Shown here: piece after piece, positions 10,272 to 22,084 of the stretch
Numbering within the stretch: the first letter of the stretch is position 1
How the letters are laid out: every line of letters begins with the position of its first letter
Origin: Actinomucor elegans
Taxonomy: Eukaryota; Mucoromycota; Mucoromycetes; Mucorales; Mucoraceae
NCBI GenBank assembly: GCA_026027325.1
Contig: JAMSLZ010000002.1
Coordinates: 2,728,001-2,792,000, forward strand
Direction of reading: 5' to 3'
Length of the DNA stretch: 64,000 bases
The notes under the pieces: generated by a model
Database searches by the model: none
Seen by the model: the letters and a program-made list of their open reading frames with translations, nothing else
What the model was told of the DNA's origin: nothing
Program-made: the position numbers and the translations under genes

Positions 10272-12484
10272 CTATTTCAATGGGCGTAAATTATCTTCAC
10301 CATCCATGCCTAAAGCGACGCGATTATGTTGATTTTCAGTGATTGTGCCCACTCTAACACGAATTTTCCTGGCTCGTTTAAAAGCACTGTCCTCACCCAG
10401 ATTGGAAAAGCCACGTAGGTTGTGTTCTGCTAGCGGCGTCATACCTGTAGCCAACAATGCAATTTGTGAATTACCTCGGGCCACGCCACCTGTCTTCTTC
10501 ATACTGATGATCCATATGATGATCCACCAAATGGTGGGCAAGAAGAGACACAAAGAAAGCGCATAGCCTGCACCTTTTCTGACCAAGTACTGAGGCTTCA
10601 TGGTATAGTATGCTAAGCCTTCTTTGCGGAAGACAGTGATGGACGAGTAGCGGTCACCAGAGATATATGGCGCCTGGAAGAACGCATAATCAAACTGAGG
10701 AAGTGCGCCTTTCATGAATTCCTCGAATGGATTGGCGGGCCGCACACCGAATGTATTGCTCCATGCGCTCATATAGTCATCCATAGTGTAGGATACAGGT
10801 TCGATTAATTCTTTGAGAAGCGCTTGTTGCATGATATACGCATTCACCATAATAGCATTCGTAGGATTCTCGCTGAGTGAATTCAATGCGATGTTGTTAC
10901 CAATCACATTGTCAAAGTCAAGTATGATAGGTACGCTTGAGTCATCGCTCACCTTGTTTAATTGCCCTTCGGATGTTCTCCAGGTGGACTAAGTATAGAT
11001 AAAGAGGTTATTCAATTGAAATGATGATACAACGGCCTTGAAACGTACAATGTTTAAACTAGAGTTAAAGTAGCACTTTTGGAATGCGAGCTCGGTATAA
11101 TCCTTTACACCTCTTGCATACATGTTGTCTTTCTTGTAAGCCATGACAAAGATCTGCTCTCCAGCATAAGGCCTGAATCTAGGATCGTATTCGGTTTTGC
11201 TTGTAATAGCTTCAGGTATATTAAGAGCGTTGATAGGCGCGGTATAATTTGCAAGGTCATAGTAAGTACGGTTCAACATTTCAGTAGAATAGAGGAATTT
11301 GGGAAACGTTTTTTTAGATCCAAAAGTGATATTGGCGCTAGTAAAATACTCTTTCAACACAATATTGTATCTGGCTAAATTGTCACGGTTTACAATAGCT
11401 GTATCATTCTCTGTAATATTGTTGCACGTCATTGAAGTGGATATATATGTGACATTGTTGAATTCGCAATAGTTTGCATTAGAAGGACATTTGAAGATGG
11501 GATGACCACTGACATTAGTAGCTGCTTGAACAAAACTGGCCGTGGTAATGTAGCTGTTTGTGGCCAGACCATTCAGCTTTGCTGCCATACCAGTGCTTTT
11601 TAATCCAGTACGGTCATTTACATGGCTGGCTGGGAAGTGATAAAATCCAACGTCAATCCCTTTAGCAGTAAAATCATTCACAATAGGAACAAGAATTTCT
11701 TGTGAGGCAGGGCCGACTATCAAAAGTCCCACATGGAAGAACATGGCCAGCATTAAGACCCAATCAAAATATAAAGCCTTGATCGCTGTAAAGAAGCCTA
11801 GAAGCAAGCCAATTCCATTGATTAAATAAATAATAATAAATAAAAAATGAACAGAATCCTACCTCCTAGGCCTCTGGTGCAACTATCATATACATCAATG
11901 ATTGTTAATTGTGCTCCGTTTCTCAATCGAACCCACTTGTATTCAGCAACAGCCCTATTGCAACTATCGATTTAGTACTCAACTCGTATAGACAAAACGA
12001 CTGGGAGAACTAACGTGGAGATACCGCCTGTAACGAGGATAATGTTTATCATTAGCATAAGGGACACTAGTGCTGGGATCTTGAGACCAATGATTTGAAA
12101 ATCAATAGGTTTTCCATCCGCATACAAGTATATCAACAAGAGAGCAACTGTAAAGAAGCTGGATACGACAATGTTGAAAAATGGCTTGGCCACCAGTGAC
12201 ACTTTACTGACTGATGCGTTATAGATGCTATTAATTGAATGTCGCTTGTCCCTGGCTTGAGCAGATAGATAAGCGGCTCGTTCATTGCTGCGCTTTTCTT
12301 CGTCTGACATTTTGCTTAAAGGAATCTCTTCGGTAGTATGCACGTAATACTGCTTTTAAGATATGGTTGTATTATGTTAAACAATTGTATATCAGATAAA
12401 CTTGTTTGCGTTTACCTCATCGTGTGAAGGCATAGGAAATTCGGGCTTCCAGCCTCCGTTTGATGACTGATGGCTATGACTCAT
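10272..12484 (-). CDS. Multipass membrane glycoprotein, unknown function
   Basis: Five exons (12416-12484, 12015-12349, 11863-11963, 11031-11797, 10272-10988) give 662 residues. Membrane segments: two in the first third (a hydrophobic run after AKPFFNIVVSS, and another through LKIPALVSLMLMINIILV), one after TAIKALYFDW, and one near the C-terminus (ALSLCLFLPTIWWIIIWI). Between the third and the last lies a domain of about 340 residues with many N-x-S/T sites (NVS, NVT, NIT, NDT, NRT, NYT, NSS) and several Cys, which predicts a glycosylated luminal or extracellular domain. An N-R-A-V-A-E-Y-K-W-V block ending C-T-R-G precedes the third segment. The cytosolic tail is basic. I do not recognise the family. 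Intron 2 is supported by a TACTAA branch site just before its acceptor. The acceptor of intron 1 could be 3 nt earlier. Confidence 0.75.
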
Positions 12485-15060
12485 TTTTATCTTTGACAAA
12501 AGGGTTTGTATAGCGAAGCTTGATAAGCTCCTATAATAGAAAGGAGATCAACAAAAAGAAAGAGTGAAAAAAGAAAAGGAAATGAAGAGCGAGTGTGAAG
12601 GGAGGTATATATCCACTGGTTATCTTCTATAACCCAAATCAATGATCGCTGCGATGCTGTGGTACAAGATGTCCTATTTTCTGATTTACACTGCAGTTAC
12701 CAGAGATGAATGGACACAAGTTCATTTGAACAAGTCAATTAAAAGTCAGTTTTAATATAATAAAGTTTGATACCGAGGATCTACATTAGAGTTTTATAGA
12801 CTTTAGTTGCTCGTAACTGAAAGAAAAGGGCCTCGTTTTTGATCTCGGTTTATACTTGTGTCATCTTATCTATTCTGGCTTACTTGGTAAACTCTCCCAG
12901 TATTTTTTAAACCTGTAATTTCGGCATGGTAGTATAAAGGAAGTACCTTGTTAATAACTTTCTTACTAAAATAGAAAATTAAGGTCGTGAGCGTTTACTA
13001 ATTCAATAGAAAACTACTTTAGCTCCAAATGTATTATAGTACATGTTAGTTTACAAAGCTGCGCCTCATACATTGATCATTTTTTTAAGGTAATACAGGT
13101 TATTTTTGTTTTTGCGTAGTCGATATTCATAATCGCTCTTTTATCGCTTTTTCAGTGGCTCAAACTCATATTTAAGCTTAATGCATATTATATCTATTGT
13201 TTCTTTTTGTGTTCAAGATGCGAAAAGAGACTGACTAGAAGATATAATTTCATCAGAAACGAATACTTGGTACAGCTGTCAATTCTTGATTCGGCAAAGG
13301 TTGGATCAACAGGACTTTGAAGAAACACCAAAAATTAATACAACAATGTGATAGCTTAAACCAATTACTAATACTATCCTGTGGTCTTACGCGTCTCCAT
13401 AATTTGTTATCTAATAAAGCTCATGCGCCTCTCACTTTATTCATTCATCAAATATCCTCTTTTTCTTGATTTCGCTTAATATATAAAATGCATATCAAAA
13501 ATGGACTGCAATAATAAACTCATTGGTCTAGATTTTACCTCAACGACTTGATGCAATTGCCTGCTCACAAAACCCCAATGGTAGTCCTAACAGTAGTCAC
13601 TTAAGGGTTATCTATGGGAAATGTTAAGAGATGAAAAGGAGACTGGAGACCTTTAAACAGTAATTTGCTTGCGTTCGGCCATGACCAACCCACTTGAAAG
13701 CATGTACGTAAACTTCTTGTTATGATACCCGGTTTTCAATAGGCTATCATACATAGTGAATATTGGCACTATATATTGTGTTATTCTCCACAGTTTTTCA
13801 TATCGCAAACTATTTGTTCCTTATCATCACTAAACTCAAGAGACTTGCGCCAGTAAGTTTGTCCTGTTATGTACTACCCAGTTGAATAGGGGGGGTTTGG
13901 TTTATTTAAACACTTTCCATACAAGTATTGTTGAGGTTCTACTGGTGCGGCAATTTATGCTGAGACAAGAGTGTAGATCCGATGCAACATCGGAGTAATG
14001 GCAGTTTTACACTCTAGAACCGAGTACTAGTTATCGCATAATTTACAGCTCTTGGATTTGACAATTGCAGCATATATATTGTACTTTAGCTAAATAAAAG
14101 TTCTGGTAGGTACATCGGCCTATTCATAACATGGACTACTTATTAGATGCGATTTAAAGCTAAAATCAATCCAGAAATCTGTGAATCATTAAATCAAGTT
14201 GGGTATATAAAATGCTTGTAAACTACAGTTATCTAAGAGTAGATAAAACATGCTTGCTGTAACCTATTTGAATAATAGTTGCAGTAAATTTAGCTGTTCA
14301 TTATGAGTACGAATAGACTTTTTATTGAATGATAAAGATACCCTGGCACACGCAAATTTTCTTACCAAAATTTATACCAAGTTAGAATTTGCATTTATTG
14401 GCGTAAAAAAGAATATTATAGGTTCCCTAGAATTTACTCTAAGGAAATAGATGCGTTTATAACTTGTATATTTTGGAAATGAAAAAAAAAATACAAAAAA
14501 GATGTAATTTGTCTATTCTTGAATGTATTATATCGATATTATTTATTAACTATGCTTTTAAATGTTGTCTTTACTCTCAAAAAAAAAAGTAAACTTTGAA
14601 AACTTGTACTTGGAAGAGGTACACTCGAAGAATTTTTCTAAAATCGAGCTATTTATCGTATTACGCATAAACAAAATTCACTCCAGAGCTAAATAATTTC
14701 ATAGTTTACGGCGATCTCTATCACGTAAGCCGCATTTCGGAGCCCTGAACTTTTATTGACGCTATTATAGGCGTAATACCAATCTCATTAGACTATTACT
14801 GCATAAATTATACTGCTAGGCGTCTTAGATCGATTTAATTTTTTCTTGATGAATCAGACGTACCTCATTCATATCATATTGTTTCTGTAAATTCATTTTT
14901 TCAAGAAAAAATTGCCCTCAGTTTCAGATATCCAAGCCTAAAAAGGAAACCTGCCTGTTCCATTTGGCAAATAAAAATCGACAGGGCAGGATCAGGCAAA
15001 TAATAAAAAAAATTTTTTTTCTTCTTCCCTGTATTTTCTTTAAAGAACAAATTCGATACA
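12485..15060. other. Intergenic desert of 2.6 kb with one repeat copy
   Basis: This is AT-rich DNA between the start of the membrane glycoprotein gene and the start of the zinc-finger gene, so it holds both promoters at its ends. A minus-orientation copy of the dispersed repeat is at 14101-14200. Poly-G and poly-A tracts occur. I see no conserved exon, tRNA or snRNA. Confidence 0.5.
14101..14200 (-). repeat. ~175 bp repeat family, single copy
   Basis: Read on the minus strand this segment gives, in order, a TTTAATGATTCACAGAT start, a GGATTGATTTTAGC core, AATCGCATCTAATAAGTA and a TATGAATAGGCC end. These are the diagnostic blocks of the family in reverse orientation. Confidence 0.55.
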
Positions 15061-15542
15061 ATGGGTAACGTAAGTAACTAATTCAATCAATCAACTTAAA
15101 CACTGTTGTATTAATCTTGTCTAAACAGGGTCAAAAGGCACAAATGAAGCGTGAACGTAACGCTAAAGACGCCAAGAAGGGCGGTAGCTCTCAGTTGAAG
15201 GGTGTAAGTTTTTTTGAATTGGATATATACAGAAGAGTATATATATATGCTAACACGAATGTTTGAATTAGAACGAGGCTGCCAAAAACATTATCTGCAA
15301 GACCTGTTTCCAAACTTTCCTTTGTACCTCTCGTGAAAAGGCGTAAGTAAATGCTCGAATGTTGAAAGAAGTGTTATACTGATATACAACCCTCTCTCCC
15401 TCTCATTTTAGTTTGTCTGAACATGCTGAGAACAAGCACAACAAGACCATTAAGGAATGCTTCCCTGGTAAGTGATTCAAGCTGATGATAGTGAAACCAA
15501 GATAAACTAAGTTTAATTGATATAGATTTCACTGTTGCTTAA
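15061..15542 (+). CDS. Small zinc-finger protein, 4F5/zf-met2 (At2g23090-like)
   Basis: Five small exons (15061-15069, 15129-15203, 15272-15342, 15412-15467, 15526-15542) encode 75 residues. The N-terminal half is basic (GQKAQMKRERNAKDAKK), as in the 4F5/SERF-type module. The C-terminal half holds one C2H2 finger, C-K-T-C-F-Q-T-F followed by H-A-E-N-K-H. The combination and length match the small conserved eukaryotic family typified by plant At2g23090 and related to ZNF706. Its molecular role is not established. The first exon is only 9 nt and the last only 17 nt, so gene finders would probably miss or truncate the gene; none of its exons is a long open frame. It converges on the chitin deacetylase, with 308 bp between stops. 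Confidence 0.9.
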
Positions 15543-15850
15543 ACAAACGAGACACTGCGTCAATATATATATCAAACAATAGAATAGGAATCTCTTTCCT
15601 TGAAGTTATTTACTAATACATTTGCATTTTTCACTATTATTAAGAAAAAAAAAATATACGTTTTTTATTATCTGAATGAGATTGTATTATTATTTATACA
15701 TATATGAGAGAAGGGATTATACATTTCTAAGTTTTTTTTTGAAGCGAGAGAGAGAGAGAGAGAAATAGTTGTAATAAATAAGAATTTATATAGTTTTTCG
15801 ATAGATGATTAGAAAGTTATTACTATTAGTAGGTTGGTACGACCTTTTTT
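15543..15850. other. Convergent 3' spacer with (GA)n run
   Basis: The spacer between two convergent genes contains poly-A and poly-T tracts and a (GA)n run at about 15744-15761. It probably carries both polyadenylation regions. Nothing else is seen. Confidence 0.5.
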
Positions 15851-17084
15851 TTAAAGCAAAGCAACAGCAGCGACAGCAGCAACACCTAAACCAAAGGCGC
15901 TAGCACCAGTGAAAGAGGAAGCGGCACCTGAGCCAGCAACACCGGCAGCGATGGGAGATTTACCAGCGGCAGAGGAGTCGGCAGCGGGAGCAACAGGAGC
16001 AACGGGTGCAACAGGTTTGACAGGAGCAACGGGACTAGCAGAGGGCAGAGCAGAAGAAGAAGCAGCAGGAGGAACAGGGACGGTAGCATTACCCTTATAA
16101 GGAGCAACACCATTACATTGACCAGAGGGAACTAATTCGTAGACCTTCTTCAAAGTAGGAATGATCTTGATAGCGACATCAACGGTTTCCTTGTACAAAT
16201 CGTGTTCGAGGGAGATACCACCATGAGCAGCAGAAGGAGCATCATGAGCCCACTTGGTGACATTACCAGTGACCCAAGATTCAGGGTAACCCTTGGGGTT
16301 GTTGGCATAGGCCCAATCATTGGTATCATGGGTCCAGATGACGGGAATGAAACCAAGAGCACGAGCAACATCACGGACACGGTTGTCAATATCACCATAA
16401 GGAGGTCTGAAGAACTTGGGTGCAACACCAGTAACTTCCTTGATAGCCAATTCGTTCCACTTGAGCTCAGCAACAATTTGCTCATTAGTCAAGGTAGTCA
16501 TGTAGTTGTGAGACCAGGTATGCATAGCCAATTCGTGGCCAGCCTTGAAAGCACGCAAGGTATGATCAGGGAACTTTACAACTTGACCACCGACCATGAA
16601 GAAGGTAGCCTTGACATTGACTTCATCGAGGTAATCGTACAACTTGGGACTGAATTCAGAAGGTCCGTCATCATAAGTAAGAGAGAATTGACCCTTGGGA
16701 CATTGATGGAGATCTTCTTTACCGAAACAACCAGTAAAAGTCCAATCACAGTGAGGATCTTTACCGGGAACTTCAGGTTGAGGGCCTAATAATGATGGAA
16801 ATGAATTAGTTACTGTGATGAAATAAATACATACAAAAAAAAAAGATATAATTACCTTGACCGGGAGCAGGCTTGTAGACAGGAGCCTTGGCAATGTCGA
16901 TATTCTTGATCAATTCGAGCCATTCAGGCTTGGCAGTAGGGATCTTGAAGGGCTCAGGGAAAGTCTCTGAGAACTTGAAGGTGGTGGCGGGAGCAGCAGC
17001 AGCCAAGTTGTTTACATGTGATCCAGGGTGAGCACTGACAGCTGAAAGTGTAATTGTGGCGAGAATGAATAACTTTTGGTACAT
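15851..17084 (-). CDS. Chitin deacetylase, CE4 polysaccharide deacetylase with GPI-type tail
   Basis: Two exons (16856-17084 and 15851-16785) with a 70 bp intron, 387 residues. An N-terminal signal peptide (hydrophobic to about residue 18, ending VSA-HP) leads to the CE4 NodB domain. Its five motifs are all present: T-Y-D-D-G-P (about 113-118), H-T-W-S-H with both metal-binding His, R-P-P-Y-G-D, a D-T-N-D-W Trp loop, and L-E-H-D near the end, so it should be active. The C-terminus is a Ser/Ala/Pro/Val-rich stalk followed by a small-residue/hydrophobic tail typical of GPI anchoring. Such enzymes remove acetyl groups from nascent chitin at the wall; Mucorales walls are unusually rich in chitosan. 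The intron falls in the G-P-Q-P-E-V-P linker. C/A-biased codon use in the stalk produces long shadow frames on both strands. Confidence 0.95.
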
Positions 17085-20000
17085 GATAATGAACGGATAT
17101 AAAGGAAAGTAGAGGATATAATATGAAAAAAAAAAGGACTTGATGGTTGAAAGTTCACGTATCTTGTTATTTAAATAAGAAAATATTGGTGAACCCATTG
17201 TAACGTTCTATTTTGGAATAGAGTATGACAAGCTGAATTCCAAGAACATATATTGAACGAGAGCAAAAAAAAAAGAACGAGTTTTTCTACTTGAATTTGA
17301 CATGATATGCATATTACTATTTGACCTACCAAATGTATATACTACGCTAGTACTTTTCCTATGAATCTATTCTGTAACTTTGTCAGAAAATCAATACAAT
17401 GAGGAGAATATTGCTTATTATAGATCTTGACACATTAGCTAAACCATTTTACTACACCATATATCTTCTCGTGTAGATAACCCTAATTTAGGTCATTTTG
17501 TAATATCCACTGTAATAAATCATCGTGCTATGGCACATAAAGATGAAAGCAGTATATATAACCTTCTTCTCGTAATCAGCTGTTCCTCAATGACTACTGT
17601 GTGAAATTGAACAAGTTTACAGAGAATTGCAATAGAGAAAGAAGGTTGTGTTTCATTATAAAGAGTATTTATAGATTGTTTCTTACCAAATTTTGTCTTT
17701 TGCGCGCGTATAAAGGGCTTCGCTATCCATTTGATCTCCCGCTTCTTGATGAAGTCTAGTCAAATGTCCAATGGTACCATCCTCTAAAAAAAAGAGGAAT
17801 CTTTGAACCGACAAGCCAATTCAATTCAATTATAAACTTATAATTCCAATACCAAAGGTAGTATTGAATATTCGTCCTCGAGTAGTACATGGATCAAGAG
17901 ATTGCATATAATATACTCTAAGCATCTCGTTTTCGTGTGCTACAAGTCCAAATGAAACGCCGTCTCCGATTACAAGTTTTAGTTCAAGATTACATTGGAA
18001 CGCGCCTTGATTTTATACCTAATGATCCCATATAATTTGTTAAAAATAGAGATATCACATTATGGAATAGTCAGTTTCGCAAAAAGTTTGTTCCAGTCTG
18101 GTAAATGAGAAATAACACGTTGAAGTACAAAGTATATTAAGCTACCTCAAAAGGGAATTACAGGTAAACTGACGATACGCCCTTTGCTTGACACACATAT
18201 ATGGGCTATTTACAAATATTAGGCATCTCTCTAATCATAATAATCTCGGTTCTAAGCGGCAACTAGACTATTTTGCCGTGGAATTACTGCTGCTATGGAA
18301 TCTTGAGAAGTTTGACCTTTCATACCAAGCTCTTTTCTAGTACAATCAAGTGCTTTGGAAAACAGGTGGATGTGTCCCAGTATGCTTCAATTTAATACTA
18401 CGTGTGTAATCCCACTAAAAAAAGCTGTGTATGAGGAATGGATCGCCTGTCATTGTGAAACATAAACATTGATCATGGAATTGCACTGTTTACTGGGTTA
18501 CCAAGATTTCAGTATAAGTACGCGTTAAAGCTGATTCATCGAATATGCATATGTCAAATTTTCTTGTTTTTGCAATAATAGTCTGTATAGACGTATCCTA
18601 ACCTAACGGAATTAACCTTTGTTTCGTTTGATAAAATTTGATTCGCTTGGTTACCGAGCGTATATTTCCTTTTTTTTTTTTTTTTTTTTTTCGAAAAGTA
18701 GCGGCAGCTGAGTATAATTTTGCTTGAATATTGGAGGAATAGCTATTTCTGGACGACAGCCTCTTAGATGAGAAAATGCGTCTCTTATATATCTATATCT
18801 ATGACTTGATTTGGCTTTATACATAATATAATTTATAGCCGCCTCTTGGCTCTCCCCAGAAGTAGGCTAAGTGGAACAAGAAATAAAACTCTCGAAAAAA
18901 AGAAAAGGTTTGTCCTTTATGAGAGGTCAATTTTTTCCAGTTTTTTTTAAAATATAATCAAGCATTCATATGGTTTTTATGCTATACTTGTGGACACATC
19001 AAACCTATGTTAATTATGAATTACATCTCTAAAACGCCTACTACTTGTTCTAATAAATATTACAATTTTGGAAACTCGGATTTATGCAATTTTTCTTCTT
19101 CCAAAATCAACTCATGTCACCATCTGTAGATCTCTCCACCAATTTTGGACAAATCTTGCATTTAATTAGTAATACATGTTCAGAATAAGCTCCAACGCCT
19201 ATTCTGACCTTTACTCAAATGAAGTTCTATAAAGATATCAAGATGCTAATGGCCACCATTAAATTATAAATATTTCTTATGAAGATAGTATTTTGTCATC
19301 TCTAGATCTCTCAACCGATTTCGGTCCCATATCATATCTGATTACAATAAGGTGCCTTCCGAATAAGCTAATGTGAATACTAAACTATCTATTTAATACT
19401 AGTATAAAGAGTGTATTATGCTTATTGTTAGTTAACAAAATTACATATATTATACATTCGATATCTGAAAATCGGAATCTACTGTATAGATTTTTTTTTG
19501 GCCGGCTCCGGCCCAATTTCGTATCTGATTAGTAGCGTAAGTTCGGAATAAACTGTCATATTTATCAGAACGTCCAAAGAACTATGACACAACGGCACTT
19601 GTTATAAATGTACTGTAAACTATATACACTTCTACCTTTCATTTAGATGCTTGGGACTTGGTTATTTTGGAAAGTTTTGAGTAACGTGACGAGCTACTGT
19701 CGCGAGTACCAAGTGATTTTCATGTTTGTTGATTGTAATTTTTTTTTATTAGAAGAGTTAGAGTTGCACTTTTTTAGAATCAAAACAAGATTCACATTAA
19801 ATGAATGTATCTCTAATGACTGTAGGTTCAGTATACATCCAAGACACTAAACTAGTTATCAGGGTATTAAACACCAGCAAAAAACAGAATTAATCTAAAT
19901 TCGAAAAAAAAAAGCCATGAAACCATTCAAGTGTTTTCAGCTATTAGTTTATTATTAAAAGTTGAAAAATAGCCGTATATCTTGTATGCCGTACGAAATA

Positions 20001-22084
20001 TAAGAAAAATAAGGTGCATGACGATTTGCCTTTTTTGTATATTCATGTCCAAGGTTTGATCCAAGCTACCCCACTGATCCATCGATCCAGTGCATTAATC
20101 GGATCTAATCCTTTGACTTGATTACTTATTGTATAAACAGTCAATATAGGCATCGCTAATGTTTATACTGGAACAAAACATGCAATATGTTGAGTTTGAT
20201 TATTGGTAGCATAAAGAAGCTAACAAATAAATTCGAAATTAAACAGGTTCCTGCTCGTAGCGAACTACTTGTTGATTTTTGAATATGAGTTTAACTGGTA
20301 CACTCAAACAAAAGGCTCGGCATGATAAGAAGCCTTATGATTGCATCTATCCAAGCAAGCGGATAATGGCTATACATGATACGACGTGTTTTGTTCGATC
20401 TGAGGGCAAACTACTTGGTGTACTGCAACGAGAAAAAGTGCAGATACTGCCTTGATAGAAGAAGTCATGTTCCAAAACTAAATTAAGATAGGAATCCTAC
20501 TTGTGTCAAGCAAAATCAAGTATATTATTATGAGCATTCAGGTTTATGCAAAGTATACCGAATCTTTTTGTTTTATTATACGAGTAATTTGAAGAGAAAT
20601 CAATTACTGATAGAATAGAAGACTAAAAGTATACACCGCTTGAAAAATTTGCTATTATTACTGGGTTGGAGTAGTTTAAGAATTATTCACTTTCTCTGGC
20701 CGCAGCAGTAGCAGCAGTAAACTAACAGAAGAAATATATACAAATAATTATAATTGGCCAAAGTTTTTCACCTATTCCCTTTAATCTTGTATGAAAGTGT
20801 GTGTACGTTAATAAATATTTCAAAAGGTTTTAAGGTGAATTGAACGAGATAGATATATCAGTAAGTTATTTTTGAAAATATGAAAGCCTTAGGGAATTTT
20901 TATATATAAAAAAAATCGTGAAAATGTTGGGCCTATACTTTAAATCCATCCAAATTCATGTATACTGAGAAGTATGCCTTTTGTATTATTCAAAATTGAT
21001 GATTGGATGCTGGAGTTGAATGACTAGAGTCGTCATTGTTGGTGGAGGCAGAGGTCTGAGGTTTATTCTGAGCCAAAAAAAACTTTTTTGTAATTACTTT
21101 CTATCATCTTTGCATCGATAAGGATTATAGAATAAATATTTATGCATTGAATGATGTGATATATTTACATGTTAACTTTAGGGCAGTAATGACATTTGGG
21201 AACTGTAACCCTTTATTTTAGTTTTTTTTTTAGATTTCATATACAAAAAAAAAAAAAAGAAATCAATGTATTCTTGCACTTGTTTTCAAACAAATAGTTG
21301 AAGAATTGAAAAAAAAAAAAAAAAAAAAAAAATGACTCCCAAAATTTAAACGGGCATTGATCGATTAGCGGGTTAAAAATATATATATGACTGGCAGGCG
21401 GATATTGAACACATATTGATACTTGAGCACAATTGATCTTGACAGAATCTTCTGTAGATCGACAGCAAACCGAGGCAACTTTTTGAATTTCGGAAAATCT
21501 ATAGAAAAAAGTTTGTTCTTTCTAATGCGTTTACTACTGAAATAATAGATTTGCGTAATTGGGCGACATAAGTCTCTGAAAAGTTTGTTTTTGAAATTTA
21601 CACTCGTGTTGATTAAATCTTGATTGTTTCGGGACGAATAGGAAAGACTTGAACAAAGTCGAGTTTAATGGGTGACTTGATGGGTAGCTTTTAGCTACCA
21701 ATTCAGAGTAAAAGGACCGAACAAATACGTTTATTGCGCTTATATATATCAAGCTATCAAACCAGATGATCATCCCCCCCCCCTGAAACTCATCTAATCA
21801 GATCCAGTTTGTTTGCTTTTGGAAGCTTGATTCTTTCTTGTTAAAGATCTGTTTACTACGGATCCATATACGATTGTATCTTATTAGTTAAAGTGCTAGT
21901 TCAAAGAAAACCCATCAAGATTGCAAGGCTTTTTCCTTAAAAAGAAATGTTTAACAGCAAGAACACGTCACGAACAATCCGGGGCCAAACTAGAAAAACA
22001 AATTTTATCCCGTATTTTTTATCTCAATTCCCGTCAGATTCAATATACCTTTCTGTATAATTCTCTCTTTTTTGTTGAATAGTA
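17085..22084. other. 5 kb intergenic desert with tandem repeats and homopolymers
   Basis: This contains the promoter of the chitin deacetylase at the left and of PDX1 at the right. Between them are poly-T at about 18670-18691, poly-A at 21251-21264 and 21310-21332, the repeat array at 19121-19576, and two short minus-strand segments near 20.7 and 21.0 kb that look like orphan terminal exons (see findings). The open frames at 19647-19850 and 21534-21773 lack any recognisable motif. Confidence 0.5.
19121..19576 (+). repeat. Tandem array of ~180 bp repeat, three degenerate units
   Basis: Three units begin near 19121, 19297 and 19481, so the period is about 176-184 bp. Each carries a GTAGATCTCTC or TAGATCTCTC-type start, a core like ACCGATTTCGGTCC, a CATATCTGATTA-type block and an ending such as CAGAATAAGCT. 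The second unit is closest to the apparent consensus. The halves between cores are much more diverged than the cores. Confidence 0.65.

Noticed and set aside
15886..16789. Long overlapping open frames on both strands within the chitin deacetylase gene
   Set aside because: They are caused by codon bias in the Ala/Pro/Val stalk and have no motifs of their own.
21021..21060. Plus-strand M-T-R-V-V-I-V-G-G-G, like an FAD/NAD-binding N-terminus
   Set aside because: The frame decays at once into low-complexity sequence, and the minus strand reads a better exon-like segment.
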